In this document: in pieces, positions 21,254 through 32,755 of the stretch
Position numbering within the stretch: the stretch's first letter is position 1
Layout of the letters: every line of letters starts with the position of its first letter
Assembly: GCA_964036195.1 (NCBI GenBank)
Contig: OZ038451.1
Span: forward strand, 3,166,529-3,230,528
Direction: 5' to 3'
DNA length: 64,000 nt
From: Sphaerolaimus hirsutus
Taxonomy: Eukaryota; Nematoda; Chromadorea; Monhysterida; Sphaerolaimidae
The notes under the pieces: generated by a model
The model's input: the letters and a program-made list of their open reading frames with translations, nothing else
What the model was told of the DNA's origin: nothing
The model's database searches: none
Made by a program: the position numbers and the translations under genes

Positions 21254-21660
21254 CCGTATTTCCTCGAAATACCCCCCCCTTGAATTGACCCCCCTCAAAA
21301 TACCCCCAGGTGTTTTTTAGCTGGGGAAAAAATACACCCCCTCGAAAACCCCCCATCTGAAATGATGTACATCATGTATGCAATGTACATTATGTATATA
21401 TTGGTCGCAGTTTGCATCGCTGCTACACATATAAATATTACTAGTTTGTGTAGCGATGCACGTTGATATGTCCAAATACACCATACTTGAACACGTTTAT
21501 TACCAGTTTTGGGTACATAAAACCATACTCCTTACTATGAATTTCGTGAAAATTTCTGACGAAATAATAAACCCCCCTCGAATAAGCCCTCCCTTCGAAT
21601 TACCCTCTCAAAATTTCCTCTCTGAAAAAAACCCCCTGGGGGTATTTCGAGGTAATACGG
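21254..21660. mobile_element. CCGTATT/TCGAA element (copy B of 1316-1724)
   Basis: Same site and TA flanks as in copy A, with C/G-run length differences. Confidence 0.8.
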
Positions 21661-22255
21661 TACCTGGGTAAATGTAAGTAATGTGTTGTACTCCAAGTAT
21701 TTACCTATACAAACGTTACGGCACTGCAGAACAACCTGTTTTTTTTACATTTTGGAGATTTCCACATGCCGTATTACATCGAAATACACTCAGCAAATTA
21801 TTATTATTTATTATTTTGCCAGAAAAGTTTAGGGGGGGGGGTATTTCGAGGGGGGTCTATTATTTCGCCAGAAATTTTTCGAAATTCCCCATTCTCAGAC
21901 GTAGAAAAATCAAACAGTTACATAGATGTATGTGTGTTTGTAGGCATATATAGCTGTATATACACATAAGCCCTTCCCTAATGTCACTCAATAATTGGTT
22001 TTAACCTGTGTTCTGCATTGTACACATCACAAACTGCGGTATTTGTCATGTAAATACGTTTGCTTTTTAGCGGTGTATTTCGAGGGGGGTTTATTATTTC
22101 CTCAGCCCAATTTTGGGGGGTGTATTTCGAGGGGGGGGGGTTTATTCGAGGTAACACGGTACTATTATTCATGAAATAATTATTATTTGTGTATGTCATA
22201 AAGACAAAAATTCTAAATTCCGCTCAGCTATCTATCTATCACGGATAGATAGATA

Positions 22256-22630
22256 CCGTATTACCTCGAAATACCCCCAGGGGGTTTATTATTTCGCCAG
22301 CAAAATTTTAGGGGGGTAATTCGAGGGGGGGTTTATTCGAGGGGGGGTCTATTATTTCGCCAGAAATTTTCGGGAATTCCCCATACGCAGATGTAGAAAA
22401 ATCGAACAATCACATAGATTTATATGTGTTTATAGGCATATATTACTGTATATACACAAAAACCCTTCCCTGACGTCACTTAATCATCAGTTTTAACATG
22501 TGTTTTGCATAGTATAGATCACAAACTGCGGTATTTGTCATGTACGTTCACGTTACACTCAATTTTAGGGGGGGTATTTCGAGGGGGGGGGGGGGTTAAT
22601 TCAAGGGGGGGATAATTCGAGGTAATACGG
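22256..22630. mobile_element. CCGTATT/TCGAA element, uninterrupted form
   Basis: Counterpart of 2326-3189 without the inner copy; gives the empty site for 2524-2955. Confidence 0.85.
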
Positions 22631-22649
22631 TAGCTGAATGTTTTAGGCA

Positions 22650-24493
22650 AAATTTCAACAACAATCCCCTGAAATGCAATCCCTTTCAGTGAATTTTCAA
22701 CTACAATCCCCCTATTATACCCAACGATGGCAATAACACACATATTAAATACAGAAACTCATTGAGTTTCCGTGTTTTTGTTTAACACAGAAACTCGGAA
22801 ACTCAACAATTTTGAAAAACACACAAAACTCAAATGAGTTCTTTTTTGGAGAACACGGAAATATGGAAACACAGAAATGTTCTTCGAGTTTTTTATCCAA
22901 GCAATTGAAGGCACAAGATTTGAACTGAACAATGTGTGTATGAGATACAAGATATGCATGTATGTGTAGTGTGTAAATATGTACATAGTATCCAAGTTTA
23001 ACGATGAAATAAGTATCCAAAAAATAATAGTGTCCGCATCTCCTGGTGGTTTCGACAGTATTAGGGACTGTGATCAAAGTGTTGAGGAGTGTCCACCAGG
23101 GTCTGCTAGCTCACACAATTGAGCTGAGGGCTCCTCACCTCCCAAGCTGCCAAAGGTATTGGTCACCCATTTGGAACTACCTCCAGTGAACTAATGGAAA
23201 TTTTCCAATACACAACAAAATGTATGCAAAACCAATATTTGATAAGAAAACCACTGTTTCAACAGTAAAATGCTGTAAAATGCAATTTTTTGTAAAACAA
23301 CTTGAGTTTTTACCAAAAAAAAACTTGAGTTTTTTCAAAAAAAACTTGAGTTTTTACCAAAAACGCACATTTTTTCAAAAAACACAGAAATAAAACAGAA
23401 ACTCAAGTTTTTTTCGTGAAAAAAACTCAAATCACAGGTACCGTATTTCCTCGAAATACCCCCCCCCCCTTGAAATACCTCCCTCGTTTGACCCCCCCCC
23501 TCTCGAGACCACTATGAAACAATCACCCCCCCCCCCTCGAAATACCCCCCCCAAATTGAGTGTAAAGGGAACGTACATGACAATAACTGTAGTTTGTGTT
23601 CAGTGTACTGCAGAACACACGTTAAAACAATGTCGGTGTCACGTTAGAACAGTGTACATACCATCTACATACTAATATTAGTCTACAGAACCTTATAAAT
23701 GGCGGTTTTTGTTGCATTTTTCGACGTCTGCGTACGTTTCAGACGACAATTTCGTACTTGGTTTTCAAAAATTTTCTTGTGAAATAATAACCCCCCCCCC
23801 CTCGAAATACCCCCCCCCCCTCGTTTAACCCCCCCCCCCCCCTCTCGGGACCACTATGAAACAATCACCCCCCGGGGGGTATTTCGAGGAAATACGGTAT
23901 TCATTTTTGAAAAACTCAAAATCCAGAAAGTGTTTTTAATCTGAGAACTCACCCATCGTTGATTATACCAGCTACCATTGGAACGATTTGTGATGAGCAA
24001 CGATGAAAAAAACACAGAAATTGAACACAGAAACTCATTGAGTTTCTGTGTTTTTGTTTTACACATAAACACAGAAACTCAAAAATTTTGAAAAACTCAA
24101 AACTCAAATGAGTTTTTTATTGCAGAACACAGAATCACAGAAACACAAAAAAAAACAGAAAAGTGTTTCCGTGTTTCTGAGTTTTTTCATTGGACTGGAG
24201 GAATACTGTGCTGTGTTTAACTGAACAAAATAAGAAAATGTGCACAAGTGCATATCAACAGATCGGTCCAAATTTAATAACAAGTAACAAAATACAACCT
24301 AAGTAACAAAATAGCACCTGGTCATTATGACAATGATTGGAATTGTTATTGTAACTGACTGATTGACTTGCACCCACCAGCTCACTCCACAGAGTTGAAA
24401 GCTACCCCCAAAGTTGCCAAAAGCATAACCTGGTCACTTGTAAGGTATTTTTACAACTTTAGTGGGTCAAAAGATGAGTTAGTCAAGTGAAAC
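22650..24493. repeat. AACTCAAA word region, copy B left unit
   Basis: Counterpart of about 3210-4593, interrupted by a TA element at 23441-23897. No gene. Confidence 0.75.
23441..23897. mobile_element. CCGTATTTCC/TCGAA element unique to copy B
   Basis: TA flanks are at 23439-23440 and 23898-23899. Copy A reads CACAGGTATTCATTTTTG at about 3994-4010, empty. Long C runs; internal GCGTACGTTTCAGACGAC segment shared with 8820-9268. Confidence 0.92.
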
Positions 24494-26450
24494 TAGGGTG
24501 TCAAATTTCCGTTTCCGTTTTCCGTTTCCGCAGGAAAATTTTTTACCTTTCCGTTTTCCGTTTTCCGGCAGCTGAAACATTTTTACCTTTCCGTTTTCCG
24601 TTTTCCGGCAGCTGAAAATTTTTTACCTTTCCGTTTTCCGTTTTCCGGCAGCTGAAAATTTTTTACCTTTCCGTTTCCGTTTTTCCGGCCCATTTTTCCG
24701 TTTTCCGACTGAAAATTTTTACCTTTCCGTTTCCGTTTTACCAGGCCATTTTTCCATTTTCTGGCTCGATTTTCAGTTTTCTGGCATTTTTCCATTGTTT
24801 TTCCAATCTGTATTTATCTTCAATTGGCTCATCCCATTGTGTTGTTTTTGTCTCTTGGAGCAGCATTGACAACTGGGATTTCAGGGTCAGTGAAACAGGT
24901 GCTGTGAACCCAATTGGGTCATATGCTGACACCAATAATTTATTCAAGTTTTGTCTGGTTGGTGTTGTGATGCTGTCAATTTGCAATTTTGGTGTTGATA
25001 TTGCCAGCATGTCCGTTCAGTGATTTTATTTCATGCCCATTACTGCGACAATTTTATTCACTTTTGGACTCCTGTCATTTTTTGCTATTTCATTCATGAC
25101 TGATCTGGAGTTTGACAGCCATTCCCTCATGTTCATAGAACATTGGTTAAATAAAGCTTTGACTTTGTAATATAGTTCTAAAGCTTCAACTTCATTCGTG
25201 ACACTCATGATGAAGTTATCGACGTAAATGTTGTTTATTATCATTGCCAACTGGTTTTGTTCCCCTTCATTTTCTTCATATTCATTCATGTTGTTTATTG
25301 TCACATTTAAATGGTATTTTATGACTGCTCCCAAAATTGCTGGGCTGCAGACAAGTCCAAACAGTACGCATTTAAAACGAAGTACTATTAAGTTATTTTC
25401 AGTTACTGGTTTTGAGGCATCTTTCAGCCAGAAAAATCGTGTGTAGTCTCTAGCTTGGTCATGCAATCCTATTTGCAAAAATGCCTTTTCAATATTGGCA
25501 ATTAATGCTAGATTGCCTGCCCTGAACCTCAGGAGTAGGCCCAGTGCTAATGGTGTTGTAATTGGTCCTCTAAAAAGGCACTTGTTGAAACTGGGCTTAC
25601 CTCCATTGTACATGATTCTGCATGATGTCGATTTGTCAGGTGTGATTACTGGCTGGTGTGGCAGGTAATGAATCCCCTTGTTGTCTGTTTTGTCGTCACA
25701 GATCTCAATTATTCCCTTTTCTAGTTGGTCGTCCAAAACTTTCTGGTATTGTTCAAATAAGTTTGGATCTTTGTTGAATCTTCTTATCAGTGATTTAAAC
25801 TGCACCAAGGCTTCTGCTTTTCCCATGGGCAGGTCACTGATACTCTCTTTATACGGCCAGTCAATATAGTATTGTTTGTTGTTGTCGTTGAATTTTATGC
25901 TATTTATTATCATCTCCTCTGCAATGTTGTCATCAATTGCATAGGGGTCATCAGTGATTCCCACTGCTTCTAGACTGTGAAATTGTCATAGTGTTTCCTT
26001 TCCTATGGCCACTATGGCTACTTTTTGATGATTTTTTGTTGGTCCAGTTAAGCTTGAACTACAAGTGAAGTTACAGGCATGATCCATAGTTGCAGAATTT
26101 ACAGCTACCACAATCAAAGCCAAACAGGCAAACCTGCATGCAGGTTTTCCTTCTGCAAATTTGTCTATTACCGTGCTAATTTCACTTCTTTTTTTCCGTT
26201 TCCGTGAAAATTTTCCTTTCCGTTTTCCGTTTTCCGGCATTTCATTTTTCCGTTTTCCGTTTTCCGGCCGACAATTTTTTTTTACCTTTCCGTTTTCCGT
26301 TTTCCGCTGAGTGAAATTTTTTTACCTTTCCGTTTTCCGTTTTCCGGCAGAAATTTTTTTTTTACCTTTCCGTTTTCCGTTTTCCGTAAAGTGAAAAAAT
26401 TTTACCTTTCCGTTTTCCGTTTTCCGTAAAAAAAATTTTTTGACACCCTA
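24494..26450 (-). mobile_element. hAT-like TAGGGTGTCAAA element enclosing a BEL/Pao fragment, copy B only
   Basis: Ends TAGGGTGTCAAATTTCC and AATTTTTTGACACCCTA. The perfect 8-base duplication AGTGAAAC is at 24486-24493 and 26451-26458, and copy A has the single site at 4586-4593. Both arms are CGGAAAA word arrays (about 300 bases each). The body between the arms is retrotransposon-derived, on the - strand. A TAGGG..TGTCAAA end with 8-base duplication is hAT-type; no hAT transposase is seen, so mobility would need a transposase from elsewhere. Confidence 0.9.
24738..26165 (-). pseudogene. BEL/Pao retrotransposon polyprotein fragment (reverse transcriptase region)
   Basis: One frame on the - strand runs through this span, broken by only three stops (near 25986, 25026 and 25020). 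From 25985 it reads S-L-E-A-V-G-I, then K-G-I-I-E, Y-L-P-H-Q-P-V, G-P-I-T-T-P-L, FRAGNLALIANIEKAFLQIG, R-D-Y-T-R-F-F-W, F-G-L-V-C-S-P and I-Y-V-D-N, the order of a BEL/Pao reverse transcriptase. After 25010 comes S-A-Y-D-P-I-G-F-T-A-P-V and W-D-E-P-I, the linker typical of that clade. Two catalytic positions have Asn where family members have Asp (in A-N-I-E-K-A-F and Y-V-D-N), so the enzyme is inactive by inspection. LTRs, integrase and most of gag are absent. A short upstream segment (26010-26165) in the same frame has a hydrophobic stretch, CRFACLALIVVAVNSA. Confidence 0.85.
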
Positions 26451-26458
26451 AGTGAAAC

Positions 26459-28075
26459 CAGTAGCGTAAAATGTCATCAAAAATACAAAATGTTCAAACC
26501 TTTTTTTTACATTTTGCATGACTGTTCACTTTGTTCAGCGCAATTTTACAGGGTCCCTGGACATGCATAAACAAATTTGTAATGTGAACACCACTGTTTT
26601 TGCATTTAACCACTGTATTTGAGTAAAAACATGCATTTTATGAAAAAACTCAAGTTTTAATGAAAAAACTTGAGTTTTTACAAAAAAAACACAGAAATAA
26701 TAACAGAGTTACTCAAGTTTTTTTTCATGAAAAAACTTTAAAAAAACTCTCAAAAAGGTATTCATTTTGGAAAAATTCAAAACACAGAAAGTGTTTTTTT
26801 CTGGAGAACTTACCCATCGTTGGTGACGAGTTATACCCAACGATGGCAAAAACACACATATCAAATACGGAAACTCATTGAGTTTCCGTGTTTTTGTTTC
26901 ACACAGAAACACGGAAACTCAACAATTTTGAAAAACATAGAAACTCAAATGAGTTCTTTTTTGGAGAACACAGAAAATACGGAAATGTTCTTTGAGTTTT
27001 TTATTCAAGCAATTGAAGGCACAAGATTTGAACTGAACAATGTGTGTATGTGCATACATAAGGTATGCATGTACCGTATTACCTCGAATTATCCCCCCTT
27101 GAATTAACCCCCCCCCCTCGAATTAACCCCCCCCCCTCAAAATGGGCTGGGGGAATAATAAACCCCCATTCGAATACCCCCCAAATACCGTGTAAACAGC
27201 ATGTACACAACAAATACCACAGTGTGTGAACTGTATTATGCAGAACACACGTTAAAACTGATGACTGAGTGATGTTAGGGAAGGGTTTATGTGTATATAC
27301 AGTAGTATATGCCTATAAACACTCATACGCCTCTGACAATGTTGTATTTTTCTACGTCTGAGTACGGGAAGTTTTGTAAAATTTCTGGCGAAATAATCGA
27401 CCCCCCCCCCTCGAATTAACCCCCCCCTCAAAATTTGCTGGCGAAATAATAAACCCCCATGGGGGTATTTCGAGGTAATACGGTATGTATAGTGTGTAAA
27501 TATGTGCATAGTATCCAAGTTTAACTATGAAATAAGTATCCAAAAAACAACGGTGTCCACAGCTCCTGGTGGGTTCGACAATATTAGGGACTGTGATCAA
27601 AGTGTTGAGGAGTGTCCACCAGGGTCTGCTAGCTCACACAATTGAGCTGAGGGCTCCTCACCTCCCAAGCTGCCAAAGGTATTGGTCACCCATTTGGAAC
27701 TACCTCCAGTGAACTAATGGAAATTTTCCAATACACAACAAAACGTATGCAAAACCAATATTTGATAAGAAAACCACTGTTTCAACAGTAAAATGCTGTA
27801 AAATGCAATTTTTTGTAAAACAACTTGAGTTTTTACCAAAAAAAACTTGAGTTTTTTCAAAAAAAAACTTGAGTTTTTATCAAAAAACTTGAGTTTTTAT
27901 TGAAAAACTTGAGTTTTTACCAAAAAACTCAAGTTTAAAAAAACACATAAATAAAACACAGTAACTCAGGGGGTTTTTTTCGTGAAAAAAAACTGAAAAC
28001 ACAGATATTCATTTTTGAAAAACTCAAAATACAGAAAGTGTTTTTATTTTATGAACTCATCCATCGTTGGTAATA
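26459..28075. repeat. AACTCAAA word region, copy B right unit
   Basis: Counterpart of 4594-6135 with the TA element 27074-27483 inside. Ends at CATCGTTGGTAA, the empty site of 6144-6759. No gene. Confidence 0.7.
27074..27483. mobile_element. CCGTATT/TCGAA element (copy B of 5201-5617)
   Basis: Same site as copy A, TA flanks, right end CGAGGTAATACGG. Confidence 0.82.
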
Positions 28076-28139
28076 CCCACATTTTTGCTCAAAATTACTA
28101 ACTTTCATGCCTTGCAATCGTTTTCCACCTTAAAAATCA

Positions 28140-28300
28140 CGAATTCATGGCGCTTATTGCCTATTTTTAGCTATTTGATATACTTAATGTGATTATATAC
28201 CTATTTTTAGCTATTTGATATACTTAATGTGATTATATACCTATTTTTAGCTATTTGATATACTTAATGTGATTATATACCCATTTTTAGCTATTGTTCA
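28140..28300 (+). repeat. Tandem repeat of about 42 bases, copy number differs between blocks
   Basis: The unit beginning CCTATTTTTAGCTATTTGAT is repeated about three and a half times here. In copy A (about 6849-6945) there is one unit fewer. It lies in the intron just before the kelch exon. Confidence 0.8.
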
Positions 28301-28346
28301 CCTACCCGTAATGAGTTTCCTCCTTTTACCGTCTACCCTTTTTCAG

Positions 28347-28900
28347 CTGTCTTTCTCTCTGGTGGAGTGATTTGCTATCCATCCAACAACCCGGTGTCAA
28401 AATCTAGAATACCTAGTAAAAACAAGTGTAGAATTCTACCATTCAATCCGTACAGCCTACAGCCACTGCCATGCCACAGGTTCGACACAATCTCGTGGGA
28501 ATTCGCACCTGGCATACTGCCAAGAAACATGTACGCTGGTGCGCTGACTACAATCGACGACTCGCTGTACTATATTGGCGGGGCAACTACGACACTCCAT
28601 TTGGATGAAATTGCCAAATACAATGCGAGCAGTGGCACGTGGGCCAATGTCCCTGGTGCCAGTCCCAGACCCTGTAAAATGCCCTGTCAAATGTCAAATG
28701 TCATGCAAAGTGTCAAATGTCATGGAAAATGCCCGGCAAAATGACATATTTACGTGCGTTTGCCATTTTGTGGGGCATTTTACGTGACGTTGGACACTTT
28801 GCATGTCATTTGACACCTTACAGGGCATTTTACAAGGTCTGGGACTGCCCCCAGAGCGGCTCGTCGGACCGCTGAGCAAGCCAGGTGTTATACATGTTTG
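28347..28900 (+). pseudogene. Kelch-repeat exon interrupted by a palindromic element (copy B)
   Basis: Counterpart of 6996-7549 with the same acceptor, the same V-F-L-S-G-G opening and the same palindromic insertion (about 28655-28848) at the V-P codons. The element therefore entered before the two blocks diverged. The coding part before the insertion is unchanged between copies. Confidence 0.75.
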
Positions 28901-29159
28901 GTGATGCAGGTGAGGCATTGAACATAGTGGCCAGTGGGCCTGGAGAAATACACTGTCGTGAATGGCATTGCGATAATCTTGGGAGATTACACAGGGAATA
29001 GTAAATACCTTACTGACAACTCGCTGCCAGCTAGGAGACAACAAGCTTACAAGAACATGTCAGCGAGCTGGCAGTGAGGTGGAAAAAAGTTGTCAGCTAG
29101 CAAGGCCTGATTTTTGCTGCTTGCCAAGTGAACTGGCAGCGAGTTGTCAGCAAGGTACC

Positions 29160-29617
29160 CTGTGAAAATTAAATGATTTTTGAAAATTTAACCACTGCAA
29201 AGTCAAATATCTTATTCGTGATTTGATCTTATAGCCAATATCTCATTTGTGTTTTCCCTTCATTTTTTTCTCAAAACTGTCAATAGTTTAATATTTTAGT
29301 GAAATATTTATAGTTTAATTAGACGATGGTTGTGTAACCAGAAACTACTGTGTCTCAACAACTGCTATAAGAACTGTAAATTAAATGTCTTAATTTACTT
29401 GACACTTTTAAAGACAGTGTTGAAACTAGACAAATCATTTCTTAATGCATCAGTTGCTTTTTGTGTTGTACCTAAATATTTATGTAGTTCATTTATATGT
29501 TGTTGTGCTGAAGTGATTTGTAACAGATTTCCCAGAATCCCAGATTCAATGTACAATTTTTGTGTTTCTTTTCCATCATGTTATTGATAGATGTGATTTT
29601 TGCAAACATTAAATATA
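29160..29617. other. Shared AT-rich stretch holding two empty TA sites
   Basis: Aligns with copy A 7980-9333. It contains the unoccupied targets of the elements at 8316-8750 (about 29485) and 8820-9268 (29552-29553). No gene. Confidence 0.6.
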
Positions 29618-30057
29618 CCGAAAATGCTCTAATAATACAACAGGTCTCCAATAATACGACATCTCCAATAGTGCGACAGGTTTGGGCACGTTGTGTGAAA
29701 ATAATCCGACACTCTCCAATAATGCGACACTCTTCAATAGTGCGACACCTGAGAAATAAAAAGAAAAAGCGCCGTAACGATGTGGCAATATGCGGAAGCC
29801 GCGGATTCGGCGCTTTTGGACAAAGCGTCGGCTGGCGGCAGTTCACAAGAGTCGCTCAGCAGTTCACAAGAGTTGCACGGCAGTTCGCAAGGGCGCCAGC
29901 CGCCTCACAACCGCCACTATTCACTGGCCGAGAAGTTGTTGATTCGACGAAAACAATAATGCGACACTCTCTAATAATGCGACATCTCCAATAGTACGAC
30001 ACCTAAAAATGTGCTGAAAAAAATAGTACGACTGTCGTATTATTAGAGCATTTACGG
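29618..30057. mobile_element. CCG(T)AAATGCTCTAATAATACGAC element, TA duplication, copy B only
   Basis: Ends CCGAAAATGCTCTAATAATA and TATTATTAGAGCATTTACGG, with TA at 29616-29617 and 30058-30059. Copy A reads TTAAATATAGGTATACG at 9328-9344, empty. Subterminal words CTCTAATAATGCGACA and CTCCAATAGTGCGACA are repeated at both ends, mirroring the plan of the CCGTATT/TCGAA class. The middle has a 59-codon frame (29780-29959). Confidence 0.9.
29780..29959 (+). CDS. 59-codon open frame inside a TA element, unknown
   Basis: This is the only GC-rich, non-word part of the element. The frame begins M-W-Q-Y-A-E-A-A-D-S and contains three S-S-Q repeats (G-S-S-Q-E-S, S-S-S-Q-E-L, G-S-S-Q-G-R). It ends HYSLAEKLLIRRKQ at TAA. 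The last part faintly resembles the start of CENP-B/pogo helix-turn-helix regions, and pogo-type elements also duplicate TA; that link is a guess. It could equally be a chance frame or a piece of a longer deleted transposase. Confidence 0.3.
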   Translation: MWQYAEAADSALLDKASAGGSSQESLSSSQELHGSSQGRQPPHNRHYSLAEKLLIRRKQ

Positions 30058-30059
30058 TA

Positions 30060-30523
30060 GGTATACGCGGCGGACATCACACTTACCGTATTTCCTCGAT
30101 TAACAATGTAAATACGTGATGTATTTAGTGGTGCCAGTTTCCATCGCACACATATAGGTACATCAATTTATGTACAGATGTACGTCTGTATGCGCCGATA
30201 TGTCCCATTACTTACCTTTATTACCGGTTTTGTGTATGAAAAGCGTATTCTTTACTATGAATTTCACGAAAATTTCTGACGAAAAAATAAACCCCCCTCG
30301 AATAAGCCCCCTCCCCTCGAAAACCCCCCTCAAAATTTCCACTCTGAAAAAATAAGTTTTTACTATGGAATACTTTACTTCAAAAATACTCCTCATGTGG
30401 CTAATTACAAAATTTATCACAATATTTTTTTATACAATTATAGTAGGATTCTGCACATACTTTGCGTTCCGCCGAGTATACCTTTTTATGTTTTTACTAA
30501 AAACTTTATCCAAATACATTCTA
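30060..30523. repeat. Remnant of CCGTATT/TCGAA element and flanks
   Basis: At 30086 CCGTATTTCCTCGATTAAC opens a left end whose right end is missing; C-run words lie at 30290-30335. A matching inverted remnant is at 45700-45778. The rest aligns with copy A 9430-9600. Confidence 0.55.
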
Positions 30524-30784
30524 CCATATTTCCTTGAAATACCCCCACCCCCCTCGAGTTAACCCCCTAAAAATGGGCACTATGAATTTGTCATCTGGTA
30601 AATGCATAACAGACGTTCAAAACACTTACTGTGTTACGTTAGAACATCGTTTATACCATCTACATCCTTATATAAGGCTGTAAAAGCTTATAAATGGTGG
30701 TTATTGTTGCATTTTTCACGTTTTTCTTACAAAATTTTCACTCTGAAAAAATAAACCCCCCGGGGGTAATTGGAGGAAATACGG
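30524..30784. mobile_element. CCGTATT/TCGAA element, empty of the hAT-like insertion
   Basis: Counterpart of 9601-10641. It reads CATCCTTATATAAGGCTG where A has the 774-base CAGAGTTG element. Confidence 0.85.
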
Positions 30785-31299
30785 TATGTTCTTATGTTGT
30801 AAACTGAAACGTCAGGGGCCAGTTCCGCAAATTGAGAAGTGATAAGTTAAATGGCAAATGCGAAGTGAAGTGCCAAAAGCGATTTTAATATTTTGAACTT
30901 GTCAACTTTTAGAATTGTACGCCTCATTTGTATTTTCAGCAGTGTTCTAACTGAATGAAATGAAATGACTTTGCTCTGTGCAATTTTACAATGACAAACA
31001 GAAATCTGATGCCAGTTCCGCAAATTGAGAAGTGAGAAGTAAAATGGCAAAAGCGAAGTAAAAGGCAATATTGAAGTGAAATCGCAAGTAAACTCGGGGC
31101 ATGAAACGAGTCAGTGATTCGGCCCTTGGTTACCAATGAGGCATGTTTTTTAATTCGAATTTGAATGGATGGATTCCATTCGGTTCACGATACATTTGAT
31201 TCAATCCGACTTTTTATGCGAGAACGATAGGAGTTTAATACGCAAATCGTTATTGAAAATTGGATTGTAAGGTCTTAGGTCGGGTCTTATCGTCGCAGC
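30785..31299. other. Unique AT-rich stretch with empty fold-back site
   Basis: Contains the single TA (30931-30932) occupied in copy A by 10790-11102. A GCCAGTTCCGCAAATTGAGA motif occurs twice (about 30817 and 31012). No gene. Confidence 0.5.
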
Positions 31300-31650
31300 G
31301 AAGAAATAAACATCACTAATCCAACTGCAAAAATGGAATCTACATGTTGTCCCGATAATTTTAAGTGTCGAATGATCCAAATCGACCCAGAAATGGGCAA
31401 GTTATTAAGCTTGAAAGTCAATGTGCAGATCATCTGTGCAAAATGACCACCTTTTTATAGACACCCATTATCTCGGGACTGGGGAATTTTTCGAGCGAAC
31501 AAAAACAGTTCGCTATAGCCCAGACCCTAAACCCCAACATACTAGAAGGGCACAAAATTCGGCCAATGTACAACAAAATGGGACGCAGGAATGTGCGTTT
31601 CTATGAGATTTCAAAAAATATAAGAAACTTAGTTTACAGCCTGATACTAC
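31300..31650. repeat. Solo arm of the TTAGGTTGTAAAC fold-back family
   Basis: Matches the right arm of 33231-34430 (TAGACACCCATTATCTCGGG, GCCCAGACCCTAAACCCCAA) and ends AACTTAGTTTACAGCCTGA. Left arm absent. Confidence 0.7.
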
Positions 31651-32383
31651 ATGGTAGTACAAAATGCTGTCGGTAGACAATATGCTGTTAATCATATGTC
31701 ATTGTGAATGAAAAGGTTTAACAACACTCTGCTTAATATCTACTCTCAATGGTTTAAACACTTTGAAATATTGATTAAATCATACTTAAAGTTGAGAGAT
31801 TTGATGAGATTTTGTTGAACTGCAAGAGATTTTCTCAGAGATTTAAGGATATTTTCGAAAATGACCCAAGAGATTTAATTATATTGTTTTCTTGAGAGAT
31901 TTTCTGAGATAATATTTAATTATATTTTCTCAAAATCAGTCGTTTTTTCAATGCTATACGTGATAGACAGTTCATAGAATAAATAAATTCATAAATAGAG
32001 TTCATTCAACATTTGATACAAAAATATCACAAAATTAATGGACCGAGGCCACTAGATAAATCACAGCGTCCGCTGATATTTTTTAAAGGCACAATTCTGG
32101 CACTTTCTGTACCTTCTATTGGAGAGTTTACCCTTCTATTCATTTTATGGCCCAAATTAAGTCGAAAAAGTGTACGTTCTATTTGAGATGCCCTTATATT
32201 GGAGACCTGACCTTTTATTAGAAGAAATACGGTTAATAAAAAGAGAAATCTAAAAATGCCAAAAAAAATCTGAAAAAAATAAAAAATTCGGAAAATGAGA
32301 AAATGAAAATTACATTACTTCAAAAATACTCCGTATGTGCGCGTGTGTGTCCGATTGAAAGTTCGGTGCTCGCTGCTCTACAG

Positions 32384-32747
32384 CATAGGCGGCGCAAGGT
32401 TCCAATTTGCGCTTGTGACATTCACATTGGCCAAAATTTCACCTTGTGACACTTTTTTATCAGAGCTCTTACATGAATTTGGCAGCTAGCCAAAAACTTT
32501 GAAATCGCTAAAAATACATATAAAATTGGCTAAAAATAGGTATATAACCATGTATAAAGTTGAAAACAGTGATTATAAAGGTGAAATGGAGCAAATTTCA
32601 ATGATTTTGAGCTAATTTTGAGCATTCGCTCTCATTATTACAATACATGCTTGTGAATGTCACAATGTGACAGCGAAATTTCTGCTTGTGACACCAAAAA
32701 TCTTGCTTGTGACATTCACAAGCGCACAAGCACTTACGCCGCCTATG
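32384..32747. mobile_element. hAT-like CATAGGCGGCGCAA element, copy B only
   Basis: Ends CATAGGCGGCGCAAGGTTCC and ACTTACGCCGCCTATG. The perfect duplication CTCTACAG is at 32376-32383 and 32748-32755. Copy A has the site once at 15672-15679, already used as the left duplication of the next element. Confidence 0.93.
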
Positions 32748-32755
32748 CTCTACAG

